64,000 nucleotides of DNA from Corynebacterium riegelii. Lineage in GTDB: Bacteria > Actinomycetota > Actinomycetes > Mycobacteriales > Mycobacteriaceae. The notes beneath the pieces are model-generated. The model saw only the letters and a program-made list of their open reading frames with translations. It made no database searches and had not been told where the DNA came from. Made by a program: the position numbers and the translations under genes. This document shows positions 8,990 to 18,193 of this stretch, piece by piece; positions within the stretch are counted from its first letter, which is position 1, and each line of letters starts with the position of its first letter. The DNA is taken from the NCBI RefSeq assembly GCF_016728505.1, contig NZ_CP068159.1, positions 682,001 to 746,000 on the forward strand, in the 5' to 3' direction.

Positions 8990-9383
8990 GTTCGGGCGCT
9001 GTTCGGTGGTCGGCCGTCGTCAAGGTCAAGCAGGCGATGCAAACGCTCAGGACACCCCCAAGACACCAACATCTAAGAATCCAGCAGCCAGAACCCCATG
9101 AAGTCTTAAGCTTAGTGCCAGATTACCCCCGTTATAGGGGATATTTTGTTGATATGACCCCCATTTCTGAGAGTTTAATATGACGCATCACCATTCTGTT
9201 TAGCCAGAATATAGGGCTTTTTGCGTACCTTTAGGTTTGATTAGTTCTCCGGGGCTAAATTCTGGTCGCAAGCCTCGAGTCAGATAAGAGAAACCTTACT
9301 GTAGAGTTACTGACTGATATTTGAATGACGTGTTACAGAGTATTTTCTTAATGTTCTGTAACCCCAACACGGAGTAATCAGTC
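8990..9383. promoter_or_regulatory. Leader region of the large surface protein gene
   Basis: No gene is supported here. The region holds the presumed promoter of the 9384 gene. An 8-bp inverted repeat GTTACAGA / TCTGTAAC (9332-9339 and 9355-9362, 15-nt loop) sits just ahead of the GGAG ribosome binding site at 9371. It could act as an operator or as an mRNA hairpin controlling translation. Confidence 0.5.
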
Positions 9384-12300
9384 TTGTCTCAGAATTTGAA
9401 GAAGAAGATTCTCGCCGCAACCGTGGCGGGTGTCACTGCATTGAGCACGGTAACCGTTGCACCGTCCGCTCAAGCGTTTAGCTTTGCCTCTACCTCTACT
9501 GTCACCCAGAAGCAGCAGAGGGGCGACACTAGGCAGGTTTTGTCCTACTACGAGAGCTTCCCTCGCGCTGAAGAGCAGAAGATCCGCCAGGAGATTCAGA
9601 ACCCGAACGTGTTCGCCTCGGGTCTCATGCAGTCCCCGGTCGGTTACGGCTGGTGCATCGACCTTGGTCTGTACGCTCCGGAAACGAAGTATGTTCAGGG
9701 CCACACTTATGAGGTCCGTAAGCTCACCGGTCAGTCCGGTGCTTACGGCGATAACTTGGGTCTGCACGAGGACATTCGCGTAGCGGCAGTCAACGTGACC
9801 AAGGAGCTCATGAAGGCTGCTGAGGCAGGCAATGACGGCCGTGTGCAGAAGCTGAACCTGGTTCTCCAGGCGCTGCTGGGCAACAACCTGGGTCACTTGA
9901 ACGGTGTTCGCGAGAACTTCTACTACAACAAGGGTGGACTGACCAACCGCGAGTTTGAGTACCTGACCGGTTTCAAGGTTGATCATCGCCAGCAGGCAAA
10001 GCCTGGCAACCTGGAGACCAACTACTACTTTGTTAAGACCTCGCGTCACAACGAGATCAAGCGCACCGTGAAGTCTTACGAGTACATCACGGTTCTGGTG
10101 CCCACGAGCTACAACACCAAGTCCGCTGCGGTGAACTTCAAGGCTCCGCAGCGTCTGATCACGATTTACCAGCCGGGCCTGGAGATCACCCCGAAGCCGG
10201 AGCCGACCCCTGAGGTCACCCCGGATCCGAAGCCGACCCCAGAGCAGCCGACGCCGGATCCGAAGCCGACGCCGACCACTGAGACTGCAACTGAGACCAC
10301 GACCAAGACGACCACTCAGACCACCACCGCCACCACGACGGTGACGCATGAGCCGTCCACCACCACGGTTGTTGTTCCGGGCGAGAAGGAAACCCGGATT
10401 GAGAAGCACTACTTCTACTCCTACTTCTGGTCCTTCGAGTCCTGGAACAACCAGTCCCGCAAGATCACGGTAGAGAACAACTCCAACGTCAAGGTCATTG
10501 GTGAGGAGTGGGTTGAGTGGCGTCGTGAGGGCAACACCATCATCATCACCCCGAAGCCGGGCTCCAACGGCAAGACTGTCAAGGTCATCGTGACCAACCC
10601 GGATGGTTCCCAGTCTGAGCACGTGATCAACATTGAGTACAAGACCCAGATCACCACTGGCGGCTCGATCGAGATCGTTTCCAACCAGCAGGCTGAGATC
10701 ACCATCGAATCTGGTGATTCCTACCGCGTGATTGGTGGCGACAGCCTGATCCGCGTTGTGGAGCGCAACGGCAAGCTGATCATCGTTGGCGTGGAGGGCG
10801 CAAGCGGCACCGACACCATTGTTGTTACGGATAAGTACGGCAATGAGATCCACTACAAGATCACGGTGACCACCCCGTCCATCAAGAACAACACGTTCAC
10901 CCTGGAGAACGGCTCCAGCAGCCGTATCACCATCGAGAACTCTAATTGGGAGTACAGGGTTGTTCAGGGCCAGGATCTTATCGACGTTTCCCGTAACGGC
11001 AACCAGCTGATCATCACCGGCAAGGACGGCGCTAATGGTGCTGCGATCGTTGAGGTTGTAGACGCTCATGGCAACGTGATTTACCGCTACTCCATCAACG
11101 TCGTGTGGAACCAGCAGGATGCGGACGCTCCGGAGTTCTCCTACCGCGTCTCTAACTTGGGCAACCTGAAGGTCAATACCGAGTCCGGCCACAAGCTGAC
11201 CATCACTGAGAATGGCCACCTTGTTGAGCTGACCCAGAACGGCAACCAGTGGATCATCGTTCCTAAGCAGGATGCTGAGGGCGTTGTGGTGGTTGAGGAG
11301 CGTGACGGTCAGGATCGCCTCGTCGCTACGCACAAGATCACCATCTTCAAGGCGCAGGTTCAGACCAGCTACCTGGAGATCTACAACACCCAGGAGATCA
11401 ACGGCCTGCCGGGCAAGGATCTGACCATCGTCAGCGGTTCTGAGCACGCCGACCTGAACAAGAACGGCTCTACCTGGACCCTGACCCCGAAGAAGGGCGC
11501 TGAAGGCACCGTCGTCATTGAGGACCGTGATGAGCACGGCCGTGTGATTGGCAAGATCCAGGTCACCATCAAGGCACAGCCGGTTGTGGTGCAGGAGCTG
11601 AACAAGGACATCTTCAACAACGTTGAGCACAAGCTGACCTTCTCCGAGGGCTGGAGCTTCAACATTGTTGAGAACCAGGCTGACGTCACGGTTGAGCGCC
11701 AGGGCGACAAGCTTGTTGTTAAGCCGAAGCCGGGCAAGACTGGCCGCGTCTACATCGAGCTGAAGAACGAGCACGGCCAGCTGGTTGGCAAGGTCACCCT
11801 GAACGTGAAGAACCCGCCGGCAGGCAACCTGACCCGCGTGATTGAGAACTACTCCGTCATCGTGATCAACGTTCGCGGCAACAACAAGCTCGTTGTCCGC
11901 GAGGGTGGCGACCTGGTTGTTATCGACGGCAACAAGGTCACCCCGACCGGCAAGCCGGGCACCGTGATCATCGAAGAGCGTGACGCCAACGGCAACGTGG
12001 TCAACGTCCACACGATTGAGATCAAGCCGGGCAAGACGACCACCGAGACCAACACCAACACGGTTGTTGAAATCGAGATCACCGAAGGCAACACGCTGAC
12101 CCCGAAGCCGGGTCAGGGCGGCGACCTGGTCATCATCGACGGCAAGGAAGTCAAGCCGAAGGGTAAGCCGGGCACCGTGATCATCGAAGAGCGCGATGGC
12201 AACGGCAACGTGGTCAACACCCACGAGATCGTGATCACCGACAATAACCCAGCTCCGAAGCCGGGCCCCGTTGAGACCGATGACCGCGACGGCAAGACGC

Positions 12301-13019
12301 CGAACGACTACAACTCCGGCAACACCACGATCGAGATCACCGATTCCAACGTCAAGCGCAACCCGGACGGTTCCATCACCGTGACGGTTCCGGGCGGCAA
12401 CAAGGGCAACGGCAAGATCGAGATCACCGACGGCAATGCGGATGACTACAACATCGTGCAGAACCCGGACGGCACCTGGACCATCACCCGCAAGGATGGC
12501 AAGCGGGTTGACGGTGTCAGAATGATCTGGGTCAGCAACAAGACCACCAACGTCAACATCAACGGTCTGTCTTCCCGTGAAGACGGTGAGGGTGGCTCCA
12601 GCAAGCTGGATGACAAGTGCATCTGGTCCATCGTTGGCCTGACCGCACCGCTGGCGCTGCTGATCCCGCTGGGCATCCTGTCCCAGGTCAGCATCCCGGG
12701 CCTGGAGCCGGTTCACCAGCAGCTGAACATGGCAGTCCAGCGTGCGAACACCTCGCTGCAGCGTGGCCTGGGTATCTACGACGAGGACAAGGCTGGACGC
12801 GCAGCTGGCGTTGACGCTGCACTGCGCGGCATTGACGCAAGCCAGCTGGCTCTCGCCGGCGGCGCCCTGGCTGCCGTGGCCGTAGGCCTGGCCATCCTGG
12901 ACGGTGTGCTGCGTGCATGCGGCAAGGAAGAGGCAACCTCCTCCTACGCCATCCAGCAGGCAGTGGGCAAGGCCAAGGACAAGAAGGCCGAGAAAGAGGC
13001 AAAGCGCGAAGAAAACTAG
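9384..13019 (+). CDS. Large secreted repeat protein with a possible thioester head
   Basis: The 1211-residue protein begins with TTG, chosen because GGAG lies 9 nt upstream and a signal peptide starts there (cleavage after AQA, about residue 31). Residues 32-280 form a unique head containing GYGWCIDLG, which resembles the Cys motif of actinobacterial thioester domains. The partner Gln motif is not obvious; LVLQALLG near 157 is a possibility. A PKPTP/TTT linker (about 275-335) leads into about nine beta-rich repeats of 65-80 residues (IVVRNG..IIIxGKxGAxGTVVIEERD types) up to about 1040. The C-terminus has two hydrophobic segments (about 1078-1105 and 1150-1175) and a Lys/Glu-rich tail. No LPXTG is present. 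An envelope-anchored adhesin is inferred. Confidence 0.75.
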   Translation: MSQNLKKKILAATVAGVTALSTVTVAPSAQAFSFASTSTVTQKQQRGDTRQVLSYYESFPRAEEQKIRQEIQNPNVFASGLMQSPVGYGWCIDLGLYAPETKYVQGHTYEVRKLTGQSGAYGDNLGLHEDIRVAAVNVTKELMKAAEAGNDGRVQKLNLVLQALLGNNLGHLNGVRENFYYNKGGLTNREFEYLTGFKVDHRQQAKPGNLETNYYFVKTSRHNEIKRTVKSYEYITVLVPTSYNTKSAAVNFKAPQRLITIYQPGLEITPKPEPTPEVTPDPKPTPEQPTPDPKPTPTTETATETTTKTTTQTTTATTTVTHEPSTTTVVVPGEKETRIEKHYFYSYFWSFESWNNQSRKITVENNSNVKVIGEEWVEWRREGNTIIITPKPGSNGKTVKVIVTNPDGSQSEHVINIEYKTQITTGGSIEIVSNQQAEITIESGDSYRVIGGDSLIRVVERNGKLIIVGVEGASGTDTIVVTDKYGNEIHYKITVTTPSIKNNTFTLENGSSSRITIENSNWEYRVVQGQDLIDVSRNGNQLIITGKDGANGAAIVEVVDAHGNVIYRYSINVVWNQQDADAPEFSYRVSNLGNLKVNTESGHKLTITENGHLVELTQNGNQWIIVPKQDAEGVVVVEERDGQDRLVATHKITIFKAQVQTSYLEIYNTQEINGLPGKDLTIVSGSEHADLNKNGSTWTLTPKKGAEGTVVIEDRDEHGRVIGKIQVTIKAQPVVVQELNKDIFNNVEHKLTFSEGWSFNIVENQADVTVERQGDKLVVKPKPGKTGRVYIELKNEHGQLVGKVTLNVKNPPAGNLTRVIENYSVIVINVRGNNKLVVREGGDLVVIDGNKVTPTGKPGTVIIEERDANGNVVNVHTIEIKPGKTTTETNTNTVVEIEITEGNTLTPKPGQGGDLVIIDGKEVKPKGKPGTVIIEERDGNGNVVNTHEIVITDNNPAPKPGPVETDDRDGKTPNDYNSGNTTIEITDSNVKRNPDGSITVTVPGGNKGNGKIEITDGNADDYNIVQNPDGTWTITRKDGKRVDGVRMIWVSNKTTNVNINGLSSREDGEGGSSKLDDKCIWSIVGLTAPLALLIPLGILSQVSIPGLEPVHQQLNMAVQRANTSLQRGLGIYDEDKAGRAAGVDAALRGIDASQLALAGGALAAVAVGLAILDGVLRACGKEEATSSYAIQQAVGKAKDKKAEKEAKREEN

Positions 13020-13051
13020 CGCCTTAGCCCCTTGCAGTAGTACTTAGCGGG

Positions 13052-13085
13052 ACCCCAACCGGATTCGTCTGGTTGGGGTTTCGCG
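13052..13085 (+). terminator. Terminator of the large surface protein gene
   Basis: A perfect 9-bp GC-rich stem ACCCCAACC / GGTTGGGGT with a 10-nt loop lies 32 bp after the stop codon and is followed by a short T-rich stretch. Confidence 0.85.
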
Positions 13086-13808
13086 TTTTCATACCCGCTC
13101 AAAGTCCCGTGCGCGTAGTTTGGCCGTAGCGATTCTGGAAACCAGGCGCATATCCAACCGTGGCACCCCAACCGCCGCCGAGACGAACTGGTCTCTTTTC
13201 CCCTTGAGGTAGCCGATACTTCTCCGTTTCAGTCTGGAGTTCGACATCGTAAACGTTCCCCGATCCACAACACATCAAAGACCAACAGCGTGCAACGAGG
13301 ATCCTGCGCCCTTCCCCGCCCTTGGTGTCCGATCAGACGGAAAGGTCCTTTGCCCCAGATGCCAACAGCCAGTAATGCCGAACTTTCGTGCATCCACGAT
13401 TCAAAAACACAAGGTCAATGGGAGGATATGTCGCGCTAGCTACAGGCAATTCTGCTTAGAAAATGCCAGCACCACGAAAACATCTATCAAGCCTCATGGA
13501 TAGAAGAACCGCAAACACAAGCGCAAGTGGCCCAAAAGCAAAAGCGTCTGGGCCATCAGCTCCGGCTTGCCCGGACAAGGCAAGAAACGTTAACCCTTTA
13601 GCCCGGAAGCCCACCCGCAGACCCGGCCCCGCTCCAGCCCTGGCCCCGCCGAAGCTGCACGCTGCTAGTAGCTCCGATTGAAAGAACCCGTTTGGAGGAT
13701 CCCGTTTTCGCCGTCTTTTCGGGGTCTAAACGGGGTCCCGAGAACGGGATCTAGCCCACGAGGCGCATTTGGGCGCTCGCCCCACACTCTCGCAAACCCC
13801 GAACGCAC
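13086..13808. other. Long spacer with no supported gene
   Basis: About 720 bp show no reading frame with convincing codon use, start signal or recognisable product. A 9-bp inverted pair GATCCCGTT / AACGGGATC (13698-13706 and 13743-13751) brackets an AT-poor loop. AAACCCCGAACGC just before 13809 looks like a partial copy of the neighbouring dyad repeat. Confidence 0.5.
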
Positions 13809-13878
13809 AAACCCCGAGCGGAACACTACGGATACGCCGTGTTTTTGGGGCCTACACGTAGTGTTCCGCTCGGGGTTT
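13809..13878. repeat. 70-bp dyad repeat (AAACCCCGA family), copy 1
   Basis: A perfect 22-bp inverted repeat (13809-13830 with 13857-13878) encloses a 26-nt loop. The left arm, and the loop up to TTTTGGGG, match copy 2 at 14698-14767 on the other side of the lipoprotein gene. Confidence 0.85.
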
Positions 13879-13971
13879 AGCGCAAAGAGGCGCTTTCCGG
13901 GGCGGTTCCTCCAACTTTCAGTACTATGGCGCAACTAAGTACTAGCGATAGATGCGAGAGGACCCGCCCTC

Positions 13972-14661
13972 ATGAGCAAACACGCAAGGAACGTAGTAAC
14001 AATCGCAGTCGTCGGGGCACTAACCCTAGGTCTAGCCGGCTGCGCGGAGACCGAGTCAGCGCCAGAGCCGTCCCCGGAGACAACGCAGGAGACAACTGCG
14101 GAAGCAAGCTCCCAAGAAACCACAGAAGAAGCCACAGAAGAAACCACCGCGCAGGCTTCCGACTTGGTGGAGGTCAACTCCGGCCCGCTGACAATCAAGG
14201 TGCCGAAGAGTTGGGAAGTGTACGATCGATCTACTGATCCGGATGAGTTGCCAGACCCGTGGGTTGTTGGCGTGTTGGATGTTGAGACGGTGACGCAGAT
14301 CCGCATGTCAGAGGACAGTGGTCAGGCTCCGCTTGCCGACGCCACGAATTACATCATCCTCGGCGGCAACGCGATCGCCCAGGCGGGCAAGGTTGAAGAG
14401 CGCGGTTCCGATGACGTGGACATCCAGGGTGCTGACAACGCGATGGTGTCCTTCTTCGAGTACACCGACAATGACGGTGACTTGTGGAATGGCCTGCTGC
14501 TTTCCGCAGGCACGCGTGCCACGGGCAACGTGGCCACCATGGAGCTGCTCAGCATCAGGGACGGCGGCCTGAGCCAGGATGAGGTGATGGAGATTGTCAA
14601 CAGCGCCACCTATGACGTGTCGAAAGCCCCCGAAGTCGACGCCGTAGACCTCACGCCGTAA
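13972..14661 (+). CDS. Secreted lipoprotein of unknown function
   Basis: This 229-residue protein has a lipoprotein signal peptide with lipobox LAGC (Cys24), so it is probably lipidated and held on the outer face of the cytoplasmic membrane. Residues 25-65 are a Thr/Glu/Ser-rich linker (ETTQETTAEASSQETTEEATEETT). The globular part (about 68-225) contains IKVPKSWEVYDR and an alternating beta pattern seen in many actinobacterial lipoproteins of the PsbP/LpqN-like type; that similarity is tentative. GAGAGGA lies 12 nt upstream of the ATG. The last 14 bases including the stop codon are duplicated in tandem. Dyad repeats flank the gene on both sides. Confidence 0.8.
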   Translation: MSKHARNVVTIAVVGALTLGLAGCAETESAPEPSPETTQETTAEASSQETTEEATEETTAQASDLVEVNSGPLTIKVPKSWEVYDRSTDPDELPDPWVVGVLDVETVTQIRMSEDSGQAPLADATNYIILGGNAIAQAGKVEERGSDDVDIQGADNAMVSFFEYTDNDGDLWNGLLLSAGTRATGNVATMELLSIRDGGLSQDEVMEIVNSATYDVSKAPEVDAVDLTP

Positions 14662-14675
14662 ACCTCACGCCGTAA
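14648..14675. repeat. 14-bp tandem duplication across a stop codon
   Basis: ACCTCACGCCGTAA occurs twice in a row. The first copy contains the TAA of the lipoprotein gene. The second TAA is out of frame. Confidence 0.9.
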
Positions 14676-14697
14676 ACGCTTAGCCAACCGCACAGCT

Positions 14698-14767
14698 AAA
14701 CCCCGAACGGAAGACTACGGATAGGCGGGGTTTTGGGTATCTATCCGTACTCTTGTATTCGGGGTTT
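14698..14767. repeat. 70-bp dyad repeat (AAACCCCGA family), copy 2
   Basis: An imperfect 26-bp inverted repeat (14698-14723 with 14742-14767) shares its sequence with copy 1 at 13809. It lies between the convergent lipoprotein and YhgE genes and may serve as a bidirectional terminator. Confidence 0.8.
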
Positions 14768-14847
14768 AGCTCAAAAGGGGAGCGGTTCGGGCTGGTGGGA
14801 AGCCGCCAGGCGACGGCGTAGCCACGCCGACGCAGCCGACCCACCCG

Positions 14848-16941
14848 CTAGACGGCGATTTCGGGGTGGATGTCTTTTTCGCGGATGTTGCGTCGTAAAC
14901 GAAGCGCCAGACACGACGCCACCCAAGCGCCGACGGCCAGGCACACGAGCACGATGATGCCGCGCATGAGGCGGGGGTCGGTACTCGTGGTGCCAAACAT
15001 GGCGATGCGGGTGAGGTCCACCACGTACGTCATGGGGTCCAGCTTGTGGATCCATTGGATGAACTCCGGCTGCACCTCGGGCGGGTACAGGCCGTTCGAT
15101 GCCACCAGCTGCAGGGACATCAGGGCCATAGTGGTCAGTCTGCCTATGGACGGCCCAAACAACGCATTCAACGCAAAAATCGTGGTGATGAAGGACCAGG
15201 AAGAAATCAGCAACACCGCGAACATCCAGACCGGGTGGACTGGTTCCACCTTCAGCACCAGCACCTGCACGACCCACAGCGCCACTACCTGGGCAAGGCC
15301 GATGAGGTAGGAGGGGATAAGGGTGTTGAGGGCGACTCGGTACGCACGCGCCCCGGAGTCGATGGCGCGCCGGGAAAGCGGCGGGAAGATCATGTAGGCG
15401 ATCAGGCCGCCGAACCAGAGCGACAGGGCCAGGAAGAAGGGGGAGAGGCCGCGGCCGAAGTAGGTCACGGAGTCGCCAACCTGGTTGACCACCACGGGGC
15501 GCGAGGCGGCGTCCACAGCCTTGTTCAGGCGGTCGCCTTCCCAGCGGGGGGCTTGCTGGGCGCCGTCGGAAAGTTTGACGGAGAGTTCGCCGGTGCCGTC
15601 GGAGAGTTGCACGAGGCCGTCGTTAAGCGAACCAAGCCCCACAACCAGCTGGTTGGAGCCGGCCGCAAGCTGGGAGGATGCGTCGGCTGCGGTGTTGGCG
15701 GCGACGACGAGCTGGCTGGTGCCGTCCTTCAGGCGCGTGATGCCGGCCATGAGGGTGCCGGAGCCGTTTTCAAGCTGCGCGAGGCCGTCCGCAAGCTGCT
15801 GCGCAGCAACGGCCGCGCGGTCCATGCCGGAGCGGAACTGGGCGGTCGGGTCCTGCAGCTGGTTGGCCAAATCGTGGGCGCCCTGCTGCAGCTGGTTCAT
15901 CTGGGCGACCAGGTCAACGCCGGCAACGGTGGTCAGCGCCCCCGAGTTGAGCTGCGCGCGGGTGGCGCGAGCCTGGTTGGCAATGATCTCAGAGCCCGGG
16001 ACGGGGGAGGCGTCCAGGTCGGCGATGACCTGGGCAAGGCCTGCGTCGATGTCGTTGAGCGCGGCCTGCGCGGAGCCTAGAGAATTAGCAAAGCCGGTGA
16101 TCTGGTCCACGCCGCCGGCGATCTGGGCTGCGCCCGCGCCCAGGCGGTCCGTGCCTTGCTTGAGCTGGTTCAAACCGTTCGACAACTGCTGCGAGCCGCC
16201 GGTTGCGGAGGTAAGGCCGGTGGAGAGGCGCTGTGCGCCGTCATAAAGCTGGCCCATGCCGTCGTCCAGCTGGCGTGCCGCGGGCGGCAACCCCTGGAGC
16301 TTGGAGTTGAACTCCTGCATGCCGTTGTCCAGCTTGCCCGCGCCCGCGCCGAGCTGACCTGCGCCATCCTCGGCCTTTTTGGCGCCGGCGTCGAGCTGGC
16401 TGGCGCCATCGGCGGCCTTATCCATGCCCTCGCCGACCGTGTTGAAGCCGACGAAGAGCTGTTCAACCACCTCCGCGCCAACCGTGCTGGACACGGCCTC
16501 AGCCACCTGGCCACTGGCCACGTTGCCCAACATGGTTGGGATGAAACCGTTGGTTTCATTCAGCGTGACGTTGATCTTGGCCTGGTGCGGGTTCTCATCA
16601 CGCACGCTGGTGGCGGCGGCGGTGAAGTCCTTGGGAATCTCCATGGCCATGTAATACGTGCCGTTGTCCACGCCCTCGCGGGCCTCTTCGGCACTGATCA
16701 GGTGGAAGTCCATCGGGGACTGCGCGAGCAGCTCATCGACCACCTGTTGGCCGGCCTCACCTTCGTCAGAGTTGACCAGGGCCACGGGCACTTTGTGGAA
16801 GTTGCCCAGCGGGTCGTAGTAGCTCCAAACAAAGAGACCGCCGAAAAGCAGCGGCAGCAACATGATGGCAATCAGTGCCAGCGGAGGGAGCTTGCCATGG
16901 AAGAACTTCCGGAAGTTTGTTCCAATGTGTAGTCCGCTCAT
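14848..16941 (-). CDS. YhgE/Pip-type membrane protein (ABC-2-like exporter)
   Basis: The 697-residue protein has one N-terminal membrane helix (about 17-40), a large extracytoplasmic region of about 440 residues, and a C-terminal bundle of five or more helices (about 500-685). The extracellular region contains many heptad-like units (ADGASQLDAGAKKAEDGAGQLGAG and similar), typical of YhgE/Pip proteins related to phage-infection protein and to ESX/EsaA-type components. The closing helices resemble ABC-2 permeases. It overlaps the upstream ATPase-like gene by 4 nt (ATGA), which indicates a two-gene exporter. The TetR gene transcribed away from the pair is the probable regulator. The substrate is unknown; drugs or envelope lipids are plausible. 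Confidence 0.88.
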   Translation of the reverse strand: MSGLHIGTNFRKFFHGKLPPLALIAIMLLPLLFGGLFVWSYYDPLGNFHKVPVALVNSDEGEAGQQVVDELLAQSPMDFHLISAEEAREGVDNGTYYMAMEIPKDFTAAATSVRDENPHQAKINVTLNETNGFIPTMLGNVASGQVAEAVSSTVGAEVVEQLFVGFNTVGEGMDKAADGASQLDAGAKKAEDGAGQLGAGAGKLDNGMQEFNSKLQGLPPAARQLDDGMGQLYDGAQRLSTGLTSATGGSQQLSNGLNQLKQGTDRLGAGAAQIAGGVDQITGFANSLGSAQAALNDIDAGLAQVIADLDASPVPGSEIIANQARATRAQLNSGALTTVAGVDLVAQMNQLQQGAHDLANQLQDPTAQFRSGMDRAAVAAQQLADGLAQLENGSGTLMAGITRLKDGTSQLVVAANTAADASSQLAAGSNQLVVGLGSLNDGLVQLSDGTGELSVKLSDGAQQAPRWEGDRLNKAVDAASRPVVVNQVGDSVTYFGRGLSPFFLALSLWFGGLIAYMIFPPLSRRAIDSGARAYRVALNTLIPSYLIGLAQVVALWVVQVLVLKVEPVHPVWMFAVLLISSWSFITTIFALNALFGPSIGRLTTMALMSLQLVASNGLYPPEVQPEFIQWIHKLDPMTYVVDLTRIAMFGTTSTDPRLMRGIIVLVCLAVGAWVASCLALRLRRNIREKDIHPEIAV

Positions 16942-17516
16942 AGCTCCTCATTCACTGTGGTCACGATGACCGGTACGCGCGCCGCCACCTTGGTGAGGTC
17001 CTGCAGGATTTCGTGGCGTAGCGCCATCTTTTTCAGCTGGTCAATGTCGTCGACCACCAGCAGCTCCGCGTCCGGGCGCGAGATCAGTGCCAGCAGGATG
17101 CGAAGCCGGAAGCGGTCCATCACGCCAAGATCACCGACTGCTTGGTCTACGTCCAAGTCTTCTAAACGCAGCGGTTCGAGCCAGGGTGCAACCAGCTTGT
17201 GTTCCATGATGTTTTTCGGCACGCGCGCGAAGAAGGGTTGCGCCCAGGCAACTTGTTCGCGGATGCATTCGCGTGCGCTGACCATGCGTTCGAGTTCGTC
17301 GATAAAATTCACCCCGGCAAGCGCGGTGCGCTTGAAGCCGGGGCCGTCGACTGAACCGGACTGCGGTTTGTGCCGGCCGGCGAGTGCCATGGCGAGTTTT
17401 GTGCCGCCTACCTCGCGTTTGGTTTGGATGATGGTCATGCCTTCACCCGCTTCGAGGTTGATGGGGCTACCCCCGTCGTGCACCACTAAATCGTGTGCTG
17501 TGAGTACTGTTTTCAT
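16938..17516 (-). CDS. Degenerate ABC-type ATP-binding protein
   Basis: This 192-residue protein is laid out like an ABC ATPase (MKTVLTAHDLVVHDGG, then a P-loop region, signature region and Walker B). The key motifs are eroded. Where Walker A should read GxxGxGKS/T it reads REVGGTKLAMALAGR. The LSGGQ signature is replaced by GVMDRFRLRILLAL, and Walker B is LLVVDDID. Nucleotide binding or hydrolysis may be lost. The start at 17516 has GGAG 9 nt upstream. The gene is translationally coupled to the YhgE-type permease, so it probably still serves that protein structurally. It lies opposite the TetR gene, across a shared operator. Confidence 0.75.
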   Translation of the reverse strand: MKTVLTAHDLVVHDGGSPINLEAGEGMTIIQTKREVGGTKLAMALAGRHKPQSGSVDGPGFKRTALAGVNFIDELERMVSARECIREQVAWAQPFFARVPKNIMEHKLVAPWLEPLRLEDLDVDQAVGDLGVMDRFRLRILLALISRPDAELLVVDDIDQLKKMALRHEILQDLTKVAARVPVIVTTVNEEL

Positions 17517-17539
17517 GATTCTCCAAGCGGAGGGTTTAC

Positions 17540-17560
17540 TATCACTTATAGATGGTGATA
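17540..17560. promoter_or_regulatory. Putative TetR operator overlapping the tetR -10 box
   Basis: An inverted repeat TATCAC-N9-GTGATA sits between the divergent ATPase and TetR genes. A -10-like TATAGAT lies in its centre, about 10 bp before the TetR ATG, so the message would be nearly leaderless and binding would block it. Confidence 0.6.
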
Positions 17561-17562
17561 TC

Positions 17563-18186
17563 ATGCTCGCGAAAACTAAAGCTGTCAAGAAGGGGGAGCC
17601 CTTGCGTGCCGACGCCCGTTTGAAACGCGCACAAATCATCACCACGGCCATGGAGCACTACCGCACAAAGCCGGCTTCTCAAGTGACGTTGGAGAGTATC
17701 GCTGCTGATGCCGGTGTGGGTATTGCCACACTGTACCGTCACTTTCCTTCGCGCGCGGCACTGCGTGAAGCCTGCGCAATAGGCTTCATCGAGCTTCTAG
17801 AGGAATACCTGCAGAAAACGGTGCAGGAGTTTGACTCCAACCCAGAAGAGAAGTGGGACACTTTCGTACTCACGCTGATGGATTACGGCGTAGGCATGCT
17901 GGTGGGCGCGTTGGTGGCTGACCTGCCAAGCACCGATGACTGCGAGATGGAATCGGAGTACGAGGAGTTCTTCCAGCGCCTAGGCGAGCTGCTGCACAAA
18001 GCCGCCGCACACAAGCTGATTGACCCGGACCTGACGCCCATTGAGTTCGCCACCGAACTGATCGTGGTTACCCGTCCGATGGATGAGCAGTTCACGGCGC
18101 TGTTTCCTGACGTACGCCAGCGCCTCGTGCGCCACCTGCTGACCGCGTGGCGGGCAGCAGGTGCAGCGCAGGGCGCTGCGAACTAG
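17563..18186 (+). CDS. TetR-family transcriptional regulator
   Basis: The 207-residue protein has the TetR helix-turn-helix (ESIAADAGVGIATLYRHFPSRAAL, about 44-67) and a helical ligand-binding domain typical of the family. The N-terminus is basic (MLAKTKAVKKG). The start at 17563 is the first codon after the palindromic operator, and no ribosome binding site is seen, which fits leaderless expression. The gene is divergent from the ATPase/YhgE pair and most likely represses that pair and itself through the TATCAC-N9-GTGATA site. The ligand is unknown. Its stop codon lies 7 bp from the stop of the convergent gene. Confidence 0.9.
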   Translation: MLAKTKAVKKGEPLRADARLKRAQIITTAMEHYRTKPASQVTLESIAADAGVGIATLYRHFPSRAALREACAIGFIELLEEYLQKTVQEFDSNPEEKWDTFVLTLMDYGVGMLVGALVADLPSTDDCEMESEYEEFFQRLGELLHKAAAHKLIDPDLTPIEFATELIVVTRPMDEQFTALFPDVRQRLVRHLLTAWRAAGAAQGAAN

Positions 18187-18193
18187 TCGCGGA

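Noticed and set aside
6222..9000. Prophage or integrative element at the tRNA genes
   Set aside because: No integrase, structural genes or tRNA-end duplication are seen. The mobile DNA is fully explained by the IS21 element and the small repeat.
8938..9183. Short frame starting in repeat copy A
   Set aside because: Its beginning is the palindromic repeat and the rest has no coding character.
9378..12716. 1112-codon frame antisense to the large surface protein
   Set aside because: It mirrors the repeats of the plus-strand gene, and has no start signal or domain.
13463..13681. 72-codon frame in the long spacer
   Set aside because: Composition is Pro/Ala/Lys-rich, no ribosome binding site is seen, and nothing is recognisable.
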